A DNA stretch of 64,000 nucleotides from JBGTSJ01 sp041940305 (GTDB lineage Bacteria; Planctomycetota; Planctomycetia; Planctomycetales; Planctomycetaceae), in contig JBGTSJ010000007.1 of NCBI GenBank assembly GCA_041940305.1, positions 62,001-126,000 on the forward strand, in the 5' to 3' direction. The translations under genes and the position numbers were made by a program. Shown here in pieces: positions 1-9,267 of this stretch. The number at the start of each line of letters is the position of its first letter. The first letter of the stretch is position 1. Under the pieces are notes generated by a model. That model was given only the letters and a program-made list of their open reading frames with translations. It was not told the origin of the DNA and searched no databases.

Positions 1-1
1 C

Positions 2-733
2 GATGAGGACCCCGATCGCGTCCGCGAGATGATGGGCTACATGCCGGACTTCTTCGGCGTCTACGAAGACCTCACCGCCCGCGAGTACCTGCACTTCTTC
101 GCCGCGGCGTACCACATCCCGCGGAAGCAGCGGAACGCCGTGGTGGACGACGTGCTGCAACTGACCGACCTGACCCACAAGATCGACTCCCCGGTCGATT
201 CGCTGTCGCGCGGCATGAAGCAGCGGCTGGCGCTGGCCCGCGTGCTGCTGCACGATCCCGATCTGCTGCTGCTCGACGAGCCGGCGTCCGGTCTCGATCC
301 CCGCGCCCGCATCGAAGTCCGTGAACTGCTCAAGGCGCTGCGCGAGATGGGGAAAACGATCCTGATTTCCAGCCACATCCTGCATGAACTGGCCCAGCTC
401 TGCACGCGGATCGGCATTATCGAAGCGGGACAGATCGTGGCCGAAGGATCACTGGACGACATCTTCCGGCAGCTGTCGCTCCGCCGGGTGATCCACGTCC
501 AGTTGGCCGGCTCATTCAACGGGCTCGTCGAGGACCTGCGGCGCATCCCCGGAGTGGACTCGATTGACCAGCAGACCGACCGGCTCGCGATCCGGCTGCG
601 GGAGGATGAACTGCCTATCGAAGACCTGCACGCCGAAATGGTGCGACTGGGGGCCCGGATCCGCATGTTCCAGCCCGAAGCCATGGACATGGAGACGGCG
701 TTTATGAAGCTGACCGAGGGAGTGACGGCATGA
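2..733 (+). CDS. ABC transporter ATP-binding protein, 5'-truncated by window edge
   Basis: This is the C-terminal part of an ABC-2-type exporter ATPase. The frame is open to the first base of the window, so the Walker A segment lies outside. Visible motifs are the signature LSRGMKQR, the Walker B/D-loop LLLLDEPASGLD and the H-switch ISSH. The roughly 100 residues after the H-switch resemble the C-terminal domain of CcmA/NatA-type ATPases. The permease at 964 follows on the same strand and is the obvious partner. They are separated by 230 bases that hold an inverted-repeat element rather than coding sequence. The methionine at 29 is internal, because sequence before it already reads as ABC protein. 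Substrate cannot be inferred. Confidence 0.93.
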   Translation, partial: DEDPDRVREMMGYMPDFFGVYEDLTAREYLHFFAAAYHIPRKQRNAVVDDVLQLTDLTHKIDSPVDSLSRGMKQRLALARVLLHDPDLLLLDEPASGLDPRARIEVRELLKALREMGKTILISSHILHELAQLCTRIGIIEAGQIVAEGSLDDIFRQLSLRRVIHVQLAGSFNGLVEDLRRIPGVDSIDQQTDRLAIRLREDELPIEDLHAEMVRLGARIRMFQPEAMDMETAFMKLTEGVTA

Positions 734-757
734 AAGAGAACATGCGTGAAGTGGCTC

Positions 758-957
758 AACACAGAGTCACTGAGGGAGCACGGAGGCCGCACGGAGATTG
801 AAGTGCAGACTGATTCATTGAAGTGCGAACGTCTTGCTGAGCACGAGATCCGGGACACGAAGCGTACTGCAGGTTTTCCGGCAGTCTCAACTGAATGTGG
901 CTGCGCCTTGCGGATCGTCTCTGTGCGGCCGCTGAGCCAACTCTGTGACTCCGTGTT
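758..957. repeat. Long imperfect inverted repeat (CACAGAG family) between ABC genes
   Basis: The left arm at about 758-797 and the right arm at about 917-957 are imperfect reverse complements of each other. Shared blocks are AACAC(A/G)GAGTCAC(T/A)GAG and GGCCGCAC(G/A)GAGA. The arms enclose about 120 bases of non-coding sequence. The element fills the gap between the ATPase and permease genes and ends 6 bases before the permease ATG. A 73-codon open frame here is an accident of the repeat. Similar CACAGAG-type degenerate repeats are, to my knowledge, dispersed in planctomycete and related genomes. Function is unknown; a folded mRNA or a MITE-like relic is inferred. Confidence 0.6.
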
Positions 958-963
958 AAACCC

Positions 964-2898
964 ATGAACCGTTTTCGCGTCAAATCCTGGAACTTGCCGC
1001 TGCTCGTCAAGGAACTGGCGGAGCAGTCCTCGCGCAAGCGGACCTACGTGATCCGCACGCTGTATGCGGTGCTGCTGTTCGCGTTCGCCACGCTCATCTT
1101 CTGGGGGAGCGTCTACCGGGAGATCAACAGCCCTTTCGATGTGCTGGGGCGCGGGCGCGAGATGTTCATGGCTGTTCTGTCGCTGCAGTTCGGCGGCGTG
1201 TACCTGTTCATGCCGGCCATCACCTGCGGCGTGATCACGTCGGAGAAGGAGCGGAACACGATTGGTCTGCTGCTGCTGACCAAGCTGGGCCCGACCACGA
1301 TCCTGCTGGAGAAACTGCTGGGCAGGCTGGTGCCGATGGGGACGTTCCTGCTGCTCTCTCTGCCGCTGCTGGGGTTCTCGTACGCGCTGGGGGGCATCAC
1401 TCAAAGCGAGCTGTGGATCGGCATCTGGGCGCTGGGCATCACCGTGCTGCAGGTGGGGACGCTGGCGCTCCTCTGTTCGGCGTTCTTCCGCACCACCGTG
1501 CAGGCCTTCATTGCCACGTACATCTTCGGATTCCTGATGTACTTTGGCCCGATGATGCTGGGAGAGATGTCGTACACGGTCTCGCAGATCTACGAAGTCT
1601 GGGCCGGGATGTACAACGGGATCGCCAACGCCTTCGCCCGGCTGGCCTTCGACGGGCGGCTTTCCCTGTTTTTCGTTTCGACGGGGTCGTCCACTTTTGA
1701 ACCGCTCGACCTGCGGCAATACGATTTTCCGGGCCTGTTCTTCACGCCTGTGATGCTGGTGGATCGCTGGAACATGGCGGCCTGGCAGGTGATTCCCCGC
1801 AGTCTACCGACGCTGGTCTCCGTCGCCGTGTTCTTTGGTCTGGCGCGGGTGTTCGTGGTTCGCCGGGCGTTTGTCCCGTCGCGGAACCTGCTGCTCAAGG
1901 TGTTCCACCGGCTGGACGGTCTGTTCCAGCGGCTGAACCAGAACCGCGTCACCAAGGGCATCATCCTGATCAACGAGTCGGCCACGCTCCCCGCGGGCGA
2001 TCCGGTCGCCTGGCGCGAGACGCGAAAAAAATCGCTCGGCACCTACCGCTATCTGATCCGCATCTTCGTGGCGACCGAGATACCGGTTTTGATTATCTGC
2101 CTGCTGATGGCGGGGAGCAGCCAGAATTCCGGCATGGAGGCCGTCTCCGCGGTGCTGTTCCTGATCTGGATCATGTCCGCACTGCTGGTGTGCGTGAAAG
2201 CGGCAACGCTGATCTCCGGTGAACGGTCGCACGAGACGCTCGATGTGCTCCTCTCGACGCCGATCCGCTCGGACGAACTGGTCCGGCAGAAGTTTCGCGG
2301 CGTGCGGCGTCTGATTTTCGTGCTGGCAATCCCGCTGGCGACGATCGTGCTGTTTCAGACGTACATGCGTCTGGGTTTCGCCTCAATCTGGACCGAAGAC
2401 GAGCGCAGTCCTGTGCTGTATTTCCTCGCCGCGGGCCTGGCCGTCGCAGTCTACCTGCCGATGATCGCGTGGGTGAGCTTCGCCATCGGCCTGCGGGTGA
2501 AGTCGCAGGCGCGGGCGATTTTCGGTTCGCTGGCCGTGATCGTCGGCTGGTGCGCGATGCCGCTGATCCTGGGAATCACCATCATGGAGGCGTTCCGGTT
2601 GCACCGGGCCAGCGTGTTCCACTATTTCATGCTGACCAGTCCGGCCTCCATCATTCCATTCGCGGAGTTCTCCGCGCTCGATGAGATCAACAACACCCCC
2701 TGGCTGGCGGTATTCTTTAACTACAGTCTGTACATTCCGATCCTGCTGTTCGTCCGCTGGCAAACGCTCACGTTCGCCGCCAGGCATCTGGGGCGCGCCG
2801 AATCCGCCGCCCCTCCGCCGATCCGTCCGGTCCAGGTCCGCACCGACTGGGGCGACTGGACGCCGCCGGAAGGCCGTTCGCGGACAATCGGAGTCTGA
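964..2898 (+). CDS. ABC-2 type transporter permease, two membrane domains
   Basis: A 644-residue integral membrane protein, about twice the size of a single ABC-2 permease. The N-terminal half begins with the typical cytoplasmic PLLVKELAEQ segment followed by a first helix near residues 33-50, then further hydrophobic segments to about residue 300. A second half starts at GDPVAWRETRKKS near residue 340 and again carries about six hydrophobic helices. This suggests two fused half-permeases. It pairs with the ATPase ending at 733. The ATG at 964 is chosen because it precedes the conserved N-terminal segment. The C-terminal tail from about residue 610 is hydrophilic. Substrate is unknown; gliding-type or multidrug export are possible. 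Confidence 0.88.
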   Translation: MNRFRVKSWNLPLLVKELAEQSSRKRTYVIRTLYAVLLFAFATLIFWGSVYREINSPFDVLGRGREMFMAVLSLQFGGVYLFMPAITCGVITSEKERNTIGLLLLTKLGPTTILLEKLLGRLVPMGTFLLLSLPLLGFSYALGGITQSELWIGIWALGITVLQVGTLALLCSAFFRTTVQAFIATYIFGFLMYFGPMMLGEMSYTVSQIYEVWAGMYNGIANAFARLAFDGRLSLFFVSTGSSTFEPLDLRQYDFPGLFFTPVMLVDRWNMAAWQVIPRSLPTLVSVAVFFGLARVFVVRRAFVPSRNLLLKVFHRLDGLFQRLNQNRVTKGIILINESATLPAGDPVAWRETRKKSLGTYRYLIRIFVATEIPVLIICLLMAGSSQNSGMEAVSAVLFLIWIMSALLVCVKAATLISGERSHETLDVLLSTPIRSDELVRQKFRGVRRLIFVLAIPLATIVLFQTYMRLGFASIWTEDERSPVLYFLAAGLAVAVYLPMIAWVSFAIGLRVKSQARAIFGSLAVIVGWCAMPLILGITIMEAFRLHRASVFHYFMLTSPASIIPFAEFSALDEINNTPWLAVFFNYSLYIPILLFVRWQTLTFAARHLGRAESAAPPPIRPVQVRTDWGDWTPPEGRSRTIGV

Positions 2899-3058
2899 GT
2901 TCGGAGCGAGGCTGCCGCACCGGTCTGCCAGGCGCGCCTTTCAATGGATGTCAGGGCCGCTATCATGGCAAGGCTCCGGTGCGCTGCATCCGCCGGAACC
3001 GACTACCCGCAGACCTTCTGTGCGTCCGGCCCTCGCGAGCCGCGCCACCCATCGATCA

Positions 3059-4486
3059 ATGCCGAAGGACTTTCTCAAAGGCGTCCAGGACCGCTACGAC
3101 GTGATCGTCATCGGCAGCGGCCTGGCAGGGCTGACCGGGGCCAACGTCCTCGCCAAGGCCGGGTATTCGGTGCTCCTGCTGGAGCATCACTACCAGCTCG
3201 GCGGCATGGCGACGTGGTTCAAACGCCGCGGGGGGCATATCTTCGACATCTCGCTGCACGGCTTTCCGGTGGGGATGATCAAGTCCTGCCGCAAATACTG
3301 GACGCGCGAGATCGCCGATTCCATCGTCCAGCTCAAGGGGATCCGGTTTGAGAACCCGCAGTTCTCGTTGCGGACGACGTTCGATCGCGAGGACTTCACC
3401 CGCATCATCACGGGGCAGTTCGGCATTCCGCAGCAGACGGTCGACGAATTCTTCGACGCCGCGCGGAAGATGAACTTCTACGACGATCAGTCCACGACGA
3501 CCCGTGAACTCTTCGAACGCTTCTTCCCCGGCCGCAGCGACGTGGTCCGCCTGCTGATGGAGCCGATCACCTATGCCAACGGCTCCACGCTCGAAGATCC
3601 CGCCATCACGTACGGGATCGTGTTCTCCAACTTCATGAGCAAGGGAGTGTTCACGTTTCAGGGGGGAACCGACAAGCTCATTTCGCAGATGCGCGAGGAA
3701 CTGGAGCGGAACGGCGTTGACATCCGCATCCGTTCGCTGGTGGAGAAGATCGCCGTATCGCCGGACCGGCAGGTGGAAGGAGTCGTGGTGAACGGCCGGT
3801 TAATCCGCGCCTCGGCCGTGCTCTCGAATTCCAACATCAAGTCCACCGTGCTCAAACTGGTCGGCCGGGAACATCTCGACACGGAGTTTGTCGAGCAGGC
3901 CCAGTCCGTGCGGCTCAACAATTCGAGCTGCCAGGTCTATATCGCGATGAAACCCGGCGTCGGCTTCGACGACTGCGGCGACCTGCTGTTCCATTCCGAG
4001 CACAGCGGATTCGACATCCGGGCCATGCTGAGCAAAGAGGTCTCCAGCCGCACGTTCTCGTTCTACTACCCGCAGACGCGCCCCGGCTCCGACCGCTGGC
4101 TGGTCGTCTCCTCAACAAATGCCAATTACGGCGACTGGGCCGAACTGCCGCAGGACCAGTACGAGCGCGACAAGCAGGAACTCTGCGAGACCACTCTGGA
4201 CTGCCTGGAACAGTACGTCCCCGGCGTGCGCGAGAAGGTGGACTGGATCGAGGCCTCCACTCCTCGGACATTCCAGCATTACACCCGGCATCTGCAGGGC
4301 GCCTCGTTCGGCACCAAATTTGAGGGCCTGAAGGTCTCGCAATCACTTCCGGAGCAGGTCCGCGGACTGTTCCATGCCGGCTCCGTCGGCATCATCATGT
4401 CCGGCTGGCTGGGGGCCGTGAACTACGGCGTAATCGTCGCCAACGAAATCGACAAGATCCTCACACCCGCCTCCGCGACCGTGTAG
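3059..4486 (+). CDS. CrtI/carotenoid-isomerase-like FAD-dependent oxidoreductase
   Basis: A 475-residue flavoprotein of the phytoene desaturase/carotenoid isomerase/retinol saturase superfamily. The dinucleotide-binding GSGLAGL (residues 19-25) follows YDVIVI, and an acidic residue ends the second strand (VLLLE). QGGTDKLISQMREEL in the middle is the substrate-domain motif of these enzymes. The C-terminus AGSVGIIMSGWLGAVNYG resembles the final FAD-contacting segment. The start at 3059 (MPKDF) is chosen because it sits just before the Rossmann strand; the frame is open upstream but that part is not protein-like. It acts on a polyisoprenoid or lipid, probably at the membrane. The hpnC/hpnD genes at 33-34 kb are too far away for co-transcription, so assignment to hopanoid synthesis is not supported. 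Confidence 0.82.
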   Translation: MPKDFLKGVQDRYDVIVIGSGLAGLTGANVLAKAGYSVLLLEHHYQLGGMATWFKRRGGHIFDISLHGFPVGMIKSCRKYWTREIADSIVQLKGIRFENPQFSLRTTFDREDFTRIITGQFGIPQQTVDEFFDAARKMNFYDDQSTTTRELFERFFPGRSDVVRLLMEPITYANGSTLEDPAITYGIVFSNFMSKGVFTFQGGTDKLISQMREELERNGVDIRIRSLVEKIAVSPDRQVEGVVVNGRLIRASAVLSNSNIKSTVLKLVGREHLDTEFVEQAQSVRLNNSSCQVYIAMKPGVGFDDCGDLLFHSEHSGFDIRAMLSKEVSSRTFSFYYPQTRPGSDRWLVVSSTNANYGDWAELPQDQYERDKQELCETTLDCLEQYVPGVREKVDWIEASTPRTFQHYTRHLQGASFGTKFEGLKVSQSLPEQVRGLFHAGSVGIIMSGWLGAVNYGVIVANEIDKILTPASATV

Positions 4487-4509
4487 TGGCGATGATTGTG
4501 TGCCGGCCG

Positions 4510-5808
4510 TCAGACGGACGCCGGCTGTCGACCCTTATTGCGGACAATCGCCGCTTCCCGTTCGGATCGCGTCTCGTCGAAGACGCGCCGCAGCAGGCGC
4601 TCGTCGGCGGCCGTCAATTCGATCTCCCGCCGGGCCATCGCCGTCCGTGCCGAGGTGATGGCTCCGTCCAGTGCATCGGGCCGCTCTTCGATGCGCCCAT
4701 GCCACATCCGCGTGAACGACGGAATGTGCTTGGGCAGCAGTTCGCCGTCCGGAAGCACCTGGCACATCACGCCGATGGACGAGCCGGTGTTGAACAGGCT
4801 GCCCAGGGCTGTCTTGGTGTGATCGCCGATGAAGCAGCCCACCTTGGTGGAACCGGTCGCGATCGGCTCTCCCCAGAGCGGCACACGTACGGCGGAATAG
4901 TCGTTTTTCAGATCGCTATTCGTCGTCAGCGCTCCCAGATTCACCCAGGGACTGACGTAGGTGTGTCCCAGAAACCCGTCGTGGTACTTGTTCACGTAAC
5001 CGTGCAGGATCGACTCCTCAATTTCTCCTCCAACGCGACAGACGGGGCCGATGCTGGTTCCCTCCCGCACGTTCGCCCGGAAGAGTTGCGTCTTACGGCC
5101 GATGTACGCCGGCCCCTCAATGCGGGTGAACGGCTGGATGCGCGCCGCCGCATCGATCCAGATCGGCCCGCGGCGCGCATCGAGCACGACGAACGGATCA
5201 AGCTCCGCGGTCGGGTCGACATATACATCCTCGGCGTTCCCCTGCACGGCGACGTGCGATCCGAGAGTCTGCGAAGGCGACGTGCGGCAGCGGCGACGAA
5301 AATCGTCCGTCACTTGCCGGGCGTTGGCATCGACCAGGTCCCAGGGATATCGAATCAACCGTCCGCCTGCGGGCACTCTCCGGCGCGTAGCCGCGATCCG
5401 GGCCAGGGCTTCGTCAGGGGCGTCGAACGACAGCAGCGGCGCTTCATCGGGATCGAGCAACAATGCGACGACCGTGCCGTCGATGACGCCGGCGTCACCC
5501 TCTCCCAGACGCAGCAATGCCTGCGGGTCCGAAAGCCAGCGCCCGTTGATCAGCAGCGTCGGTCCGTCGCGCAGCCATGTGTCGTCATTGATGCGGGCCT
5601 CCGGATGCTGCTGCCGATACGTTTCGACCAGGCCCGGGCGGATGAGCGCGCCCCATTCGGTGGCGCCGATCCCGCGAAGCACACGCTCCCGCACCGGGTA
5701 GTGTCCGCACAACAGCTCGAACACCGGGCGCAGCAGAGCGATCGGTCTCAACTGGCTCGCGGCCGAGTCCTCGAACAATGCGATCCGGCGCATGGCGATT
5801 CGCCTCAT
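4510..5808 (-). CDS. GlmU-like sugar-1-phosphate nucleotidyltransferase with left-handed beta-helix
   Basis: A 432-residue protein resembling the alternative GlmU family (putative UDP-GlcNAc diphosphorylase/GlcN-1-P acetyltransferase). The N-terminus IALFED...LRPIALLRPVFEL is characteristic. The C-terminal half has hexapeptide-repeat character (IGRKTQLFRANVREGTSIG, GALTTNSDLKNDYSAV, GCFIGDHTKTALGSLFNTG). Two methionines compete as start: 5808 gives MRRIAMRRIALFED and 5793 gives MRRIALFED. The internal MRRIA duplication leaves this open. The role is probably in activated amino-sugar synthesis in the cytoplasm. It ends 23 bases from the convergent oxidoreductase stop at 4486. Confidence 0.8.
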   Translation of the reverse strand: MRRIAMRRIALFEDSAASQLRPIALLRPVFELLCGHYPVRERVLRGIGATEWGALIRPGLVETYRQQHPEARINDDTWLRDGPTLLINGRWLSDPQALLRLGEGDAGVIDGTVVALLLDPDEAPLLSFDAPDEALARIAATRRRVPAGGRLIRYPWDLVDANARQVTDDFRRRCRTSPSQTLGSHVAVQGNAEDVYVDPTAELDPFVVLDARRGPIWIDAAARIQPFTRIEGPAYIGRKTQLFRANVREGTSIGPVCRVGGEIEESILHGYVNKYHDGFLGHTYVSPWVNLGALTTNSDLKNDYSAVRVPLWGEPIATGSTKVGCFIGDHTKTALGSLFNTGSSIGVMCQVLPDGELLPKHIPSFTRMWHGRIEERPDALDGAITSARTAMARREIELTAADERLLRRVFDETRSEREAAIVRNKGRQPASV

Positions 5809-6105
5809 CCCTGATGCCGGCCCGCCCGTTCCATACCGCGGGCCAGTGTGGAATTCTACGCCAATGCGGCGATCTGCGGACAGCCGGATTTCCTGTGGAG
5901 TCCCTCTCTGCCGGTGAGACCATCAGTGGCGGTTCATCCATCTGCGCGTTAACATTTTGCTCTCAATCGCGATTCCTTCACCGCAACCAGCCGGCCGTTC
6001 TGAGCCGGGTCGCCGGGGCTTCTCACGCCCGGCGGGGATGGCCGGTGCGGCTGCGCGGAAGCTTCGTTTTCACGAGGTCACCAGCACCGAACAAGGCAGT
6101 CGCTC

Positions 6106-8211
6106 ATGTCCCGATTCCCTGTCGACAGCATCCACAACATTGTCCTCGTCGGCCACGGCGCGGTCGGAAAGACCAGCCTGGCCGATCACATGCTGTTCGC
6201 CGCCGGCGCCAACACGCGGGCCGGCTCCGTGGACGACCACTCCAGCCTGCTCGACACCGAAGACGACGAAAAGGAGCGCAAACACTCAATCACCTCGGCT
6301 GTCTGCCACTTCGAGCACAAAGGGAAGCGGATCAACCTGATCGACGCCCCGGGCTATCCCGACTTCACGGGGCAGGCGATCGGCGCGATGCGGGCCGTGG
6401 AGACCGCAATCATCGTGGTCAGCGCCACGGCCGGGATCGAGGTCAACACCCGCAAGATGTTCGCCCGCGCCGGCGACGAGGGGCTGGCGCGGATGATCGT
6501 CATCAACCGCTGTGACGGAGAGAACGTCAACTACGAAGCCCTCATCGAATCGTTGCGAGAGACATTCGGCAACGCGTGCGCGCCGCTCACGGTGCCGGTC
6601 GGGCTCGGCCACGACATCAGCGGCGTCCTCAGCACGATCAATCCGCCGTCGGACGTCAAAGGCGCGGCGATCGATCCCAAGGCGGCCGGCCAGCAGGTGC
6701 TTGACGCCGCCGTCGAAGCCGACGAAGCGCTCATGGAGCGCTATCTCGAAGGGGAGGAATTGACGCCGGACGAACTCGCCGGCGCGATGACCAAGGCGAT
6801 CGCCTCCGGCACGTTGGTCCCCATCCTGTGTACCTGTGCCAAGAAGGACATCGGCGTCAAGGAATTGATGGACGCCATCGCGGCTTACGCGCCGTCGCCG
6901 GCCGGTTTTCCACGCACGGCGAAGAAGGGGGACGAAGAAGTCACCGTCGAACCGAAAGCCGACGGACCGCTCATCGCCCAGGTCTTCAAAACGCGCATCG
7001 ATCCGTTCGTCGCCAAGATGAACTACCTGCGGATTTACTCCGGCACGCTCAAAAAGGACGCCAGCGTGCACAACGAGCGGTCCGGCAAGTCATTCAAAGT
7101 CGCCCAGATCCTGGAAGTGCAGGGGGGGCAGACCAATCCGGTGAGCGACGTCGGTCCCGGCGAGATCGTGGCTCTCATCAAGGTCGACGATCTCAAAACC
7201 GGCGACACCGTCACGCACGGAGCCGACGGCGTCAAGATGGCCGACCTGAAGTTCCCCACCCCGATGATCAGCCTCGCCGTCGAGCCGAAAAGCCAGGCGG
7301 ACCAGGCAAAGATCTCCGGCGCACTCCACAAGATCGAAGAAGAAGACCCCACCTTCTACGTGCATCGCGAAGCGCAAACGCACGAAATGGTGATGCACGG
7401 CATGAGCGAACTGCACCTGCAGCTCATCCAGAACCGCCTACATAAGCGGGAGAAGGTGGACATCATCACCCACCAGCCGAAGGTTCCGTATCGCGAGACC
7501 GTCAACGGCTCCGCCGAAGGGCATTACCGCCACAAGAAGCAGAGCGGCGGCTCGGGCCAGTTCGCCGAAGTGCACTTCAAAGTGTCGCATTGCCCGCAGG
7601 GGGTGAACCCCGAGGAGTACTTCACTGCCGACCGCTTTCCCAGCCTGCGGCATTACCACTATGACGCGACCAACAACTTCTGCTTTATCGATCGCGTCAC
7701 CGGCGGCTCCGTTCCCAATAACTTCATCCCCGCCGTCGAGAAGGGGGTGAAGGAGCGGATGGAAAAGGGAGTCATCGCGGGCTTCCACGTGCAGGACGTC
7801 GTGGTCGAGCTGTTTTTCGGAAAGGACCACCCGGTGGACAGCAACGAGACGGCCTTCAAGACGGCCGCCAGCATGTGCTTCCGCGAAGTCTTCAAGCAGG
7901 CCAAGCCGTCGCTGCTGGAACCGATCGTCAACATGGAGATCACCGTCCCCGGCGACAAGCTTGGGGATATCACCAGCGACCTCAACACCCGCCGCGGCCG
8001 GATGGAGGGGATGGACGGCGCCCCCGGCGGCTTCCAGGTGATCCGAGCCAAGGCTCCGCTCGCCGAGGTGATGACGTACGCCCGGTCCCTCTCGAGCATG
8101 ACCGGCGGCCAGGGCTCGTTCTCGATGGAGTTCAGCCACTACGAAATGGTCCCTCCGAACGAGCAGCAGAAGATTGTGGCCGCGGCGAAGAAGGAGGAGG
8201 AGGAGGCCTGA
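6106..8211 (+). CDS. Elongation factor G-like GTPase (EF-G2 type)
   Basis: A 701-residue translational GTPase with all five EF-G domains. The P-loop GHGAVGKTS is at residues 16-24, G3 DAPGYPDF starts at residue 80, and domain IV contains the ERMEKGVIAGFHVQDV region. The P-loop differs from the AHIDAGKTT of canonical EF-G, and G4 reads NRCD (residues 134-137) in place of NKxD. Both fit the EF-G2/EF-G-like paralogue group. No ribosomal protein or tuf genes are adjacent, which also speaks against the main fusA. The ATG at 6106 begins directly before the G domain. A hairpin follows the stop at 8216. Confidence 0.9.
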   Translation: MSRFPVDSIHNIVLVGHGAVGKTSLADHMLFAAGANTRAGSVDDHSSLLDTEDDEKERKHSITSAVCHFEHKGKRINLIDAPGYPDFTGQAIGAMRAVETAIIVVSATAGIEVNTRKMFARAGDEGLARMIVINRCDGENVNYEALIESLRETFGNACAPLTVPVGLGHDISGVLSTINPPSDVKGAAIDPKAAGQQVLDAAVEADEALMERYLEGEELTPDELAGAMTKAIASGTLVPILCTCAKKDIGVKELMDAIAAYAPSPAGFPRTAKKGDEEVTVEPKADGPLIAQVFKTRIDPFVAKMNYLRIYSGTLKKDASVHNERSGKSFKVAQILEVQGGQTNPVSDVGPGEIVALIKVDDLKTGDTVTHGADGVKMADLKFPTPMISLAVEPKSQADQAKISGALHKIEEEDPTFYVHREAQTHEMVMHGMSELHLQLIQNRLHKREKVDIITHQPKVPYRETVNGSAEGHYRHKKQSGGSGQFAEVHFKVSHCPQGVNPEEYFTADRFPSLRHYHYDATNNFCFIDRVTGGSVPNNFIPAVEKGVKERMEKGVIAGFHVQDVVVELFFGKDHPVDSNETAFKTAASMCFREVFKQAKPSLLEPIVNMEITVPGDKLGDITSDLNTRRGRMEGMDGAPGGFQVIRAKAPLAEVMTYARSLSSMTGGQGSFSMEFSHYEMVPPNEQQKIVAAAKKEEEEA

Positions 8212-8215
8212 CGTT

Positions 8216-8241
8216 GGAGTTCAGCCTTTAGGCTCGACTCC
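8216..8241 (+). terminator. Hairpin after EF-G2 gene
   Basis: GGAGTTCAGCC and GGCTCGACTCC form an imperfect 11-bp stem around a TTTA loop, 5 bases after the stop codon at 8211. No U-tract follows. The GTTCAGCC-TTTA-GGC pattern looks like a dispersed planctomycete repeat as much as a classical terminator. Confidence 0.45.
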
Positions 8242-8286
8242 TCGCCAGCCGCATTGCCCGGCACATAGAGCTTCACTTCAACTCCC

Positions 8287-8625
8287 ATGAACAAGTCCAA
8301 CTTCTACAAGAACAAGACCGTGATCGAAACGGAGTGGTGGCTCAACGGGGAGTCCCTTCCGGACCTGGTGTGGGCCAGATTACGTGTCTTCAACGATGGG
8401 ACCGCGGATGCGTGTTTCGCTGAAGGGGTAACGCTGTATGGGTTCGAGAACCGAACACACGCGGCCAACCTCTTGGCCACCGACGACCTGTCCCGTTTCA
8501 ACGACTGGGGCGAAGCGGAAGAGGAAGAATACGGCGTCAGCCTCGCCGCAATCGAGCCCCCCAAATGGACCGACTCGCCGGATCAGGACTTCGTCTACAC
8601 CGGAACATATCCGTCGCCGCGTTGA
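8287..8625 (+). CDS. Hypothetical 112-residue protein
   Basis: A small soluble protein rich in W, D and E, starting at an ATG that follows the hairpin behind EF-G2. The central segment LRVFNDGTADACFAEGVTLYGFENRTHAANLL reads like a compact alpha/beta fold. No signal peptide or membrane segment is present. I do not recognise a named family, although similar immunity-like or DUF-type orphans are common. Codon usage is like the neighbouring genes. It ends 34 bases before the convergent membrane protein gene. Confidence 0.7.
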   Translation: MNKSNFYKNKTVIETEWWLNGESLPDLVWARLRVFNDGTADACFAEGVTLYGFENRTHAANLLATDDLSRFNDWGEAEEEEYGVSLAAIEPPKWTDSPDQDFVYTGTYPSPR

Positions 8626-8658
8626 GATTCTGCTTGAGTCTGGCTTCACTGCCTCACG

Positions 8659-9267
8659 TCAGTCGGCATCTCTCAGCGTGCCGAGCAGGGTTTGCAGTTC
8701 TTCACGCCGCGGCTCCAGCGTCTTCCGCACGGCGTACTGGTTGAGCCAGTACACGAACGCGAAGACGCCGATCACGATCAGGAATGGAATCTGTCCTGCT
8801 GCCAGCAACACCCAGCTGCCGTCCCAGCTGCGCCAGCTGACATGCGCGAAGAACACGAACATCGGAAGTGCCAGCGGCAGCAGATACCACCACAGGACGT
8901 TCCGCAGCAGCCGGATCTGATGCTCCACCTCGGCCAGTGAGGCCTCCACCTGCTGCAGCAGCGGCGCCCCCGGAGCGGGCCGCCGGGCATGGCGGCGCCG
9001 GTCCACCAGCATGAACCCCGCGATCCACAGCAGACCTGGAATCGCCAGATACCAGGTCCACGGCGATTCAGTCCAGCGGCCGAGTGCGATCCAGATGGGG
9101 ATCAGGACCAACGCGACGCCGATCTCCCGCAGGTCGCGGCAGAGAATCATCGCCGTGAAAGTCCGCTCGTTGCGGCGGAACTCGGTGAGCAGCAGGTCCG
9201 GGTTGACGGTCAGTTGCGGTTGTGCGGTCGACATCTGCCAGGCCTCTTTCATGTCTTCAGGATTCAT
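8659..9267 (-). CDS. Membrane protein partner of the ECF sigma factor (putative anti-sigma)
   Basis: A 202-residue protein. A hydrophilic N-terminus of about 38 residues is followed by four hydrophobic helices (near residues 45-62, 70-87, 122-142 and 152-172) and a charged tail. Its ATG at 9267 overlaps the sigma factor stop at 9257 by 11 bases, so translation is probably coupled. That arrangement suggests it controls sigma activity at the membrane. No zinc-binding anti-sigma H-x3-C-x2-C motif is visible, so the anti-sigma role rests on context. Confidence 0.75.
   Translation of the reverse strand: MNPEDMKEAWQMSTAQPQLTVNPDLLLTEFRRNERTFTAMILCRDLREIGVALVLIPIWIALGRWTESPWTWYLAIPGLLWIAGFMLVDRRRHARRPAPGAPLLQQVEASLAEVEHQIRLLRNVLWWYLLPLALPMFVFFAHVSWRSWDGSWVLLAAGQIPFLIVIGVFAFVYWLNQYAVRKTLEPRREELQTLLGTLRDAD

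Noticed and set aside
746..967. A 73-codon plus-strand open frame between the ABC genes
   Set aside because: It falls entirely in the inverted-repeat element and encodes no recognisable protein; its apparent start lies just before the repeat arm.
61..1719. A 552-codon minus-strand open frame across the ABC genes
   Set aside because: It is the antisense of the ATPase and permease, crosses their intergenic repeat, and its translation is low-complexity without any domain. The plus-strand genes have clear motifs.
3059..4486. Naming the FAD oxidoreductase HpnE or CrtI
   Set aside because: Motifs place it in the superfamily only; the distance from hpnC/hpnD and lack of a tree do not justify a gene symbol.
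4486..5814. A 442-codon plus-strand open frame opposite the GlmU-like gene
   Set aside because: The minus-strand protein has a conserved N-terminus and hexapeptide repeats, while the plus-strand translation has no family pattern.
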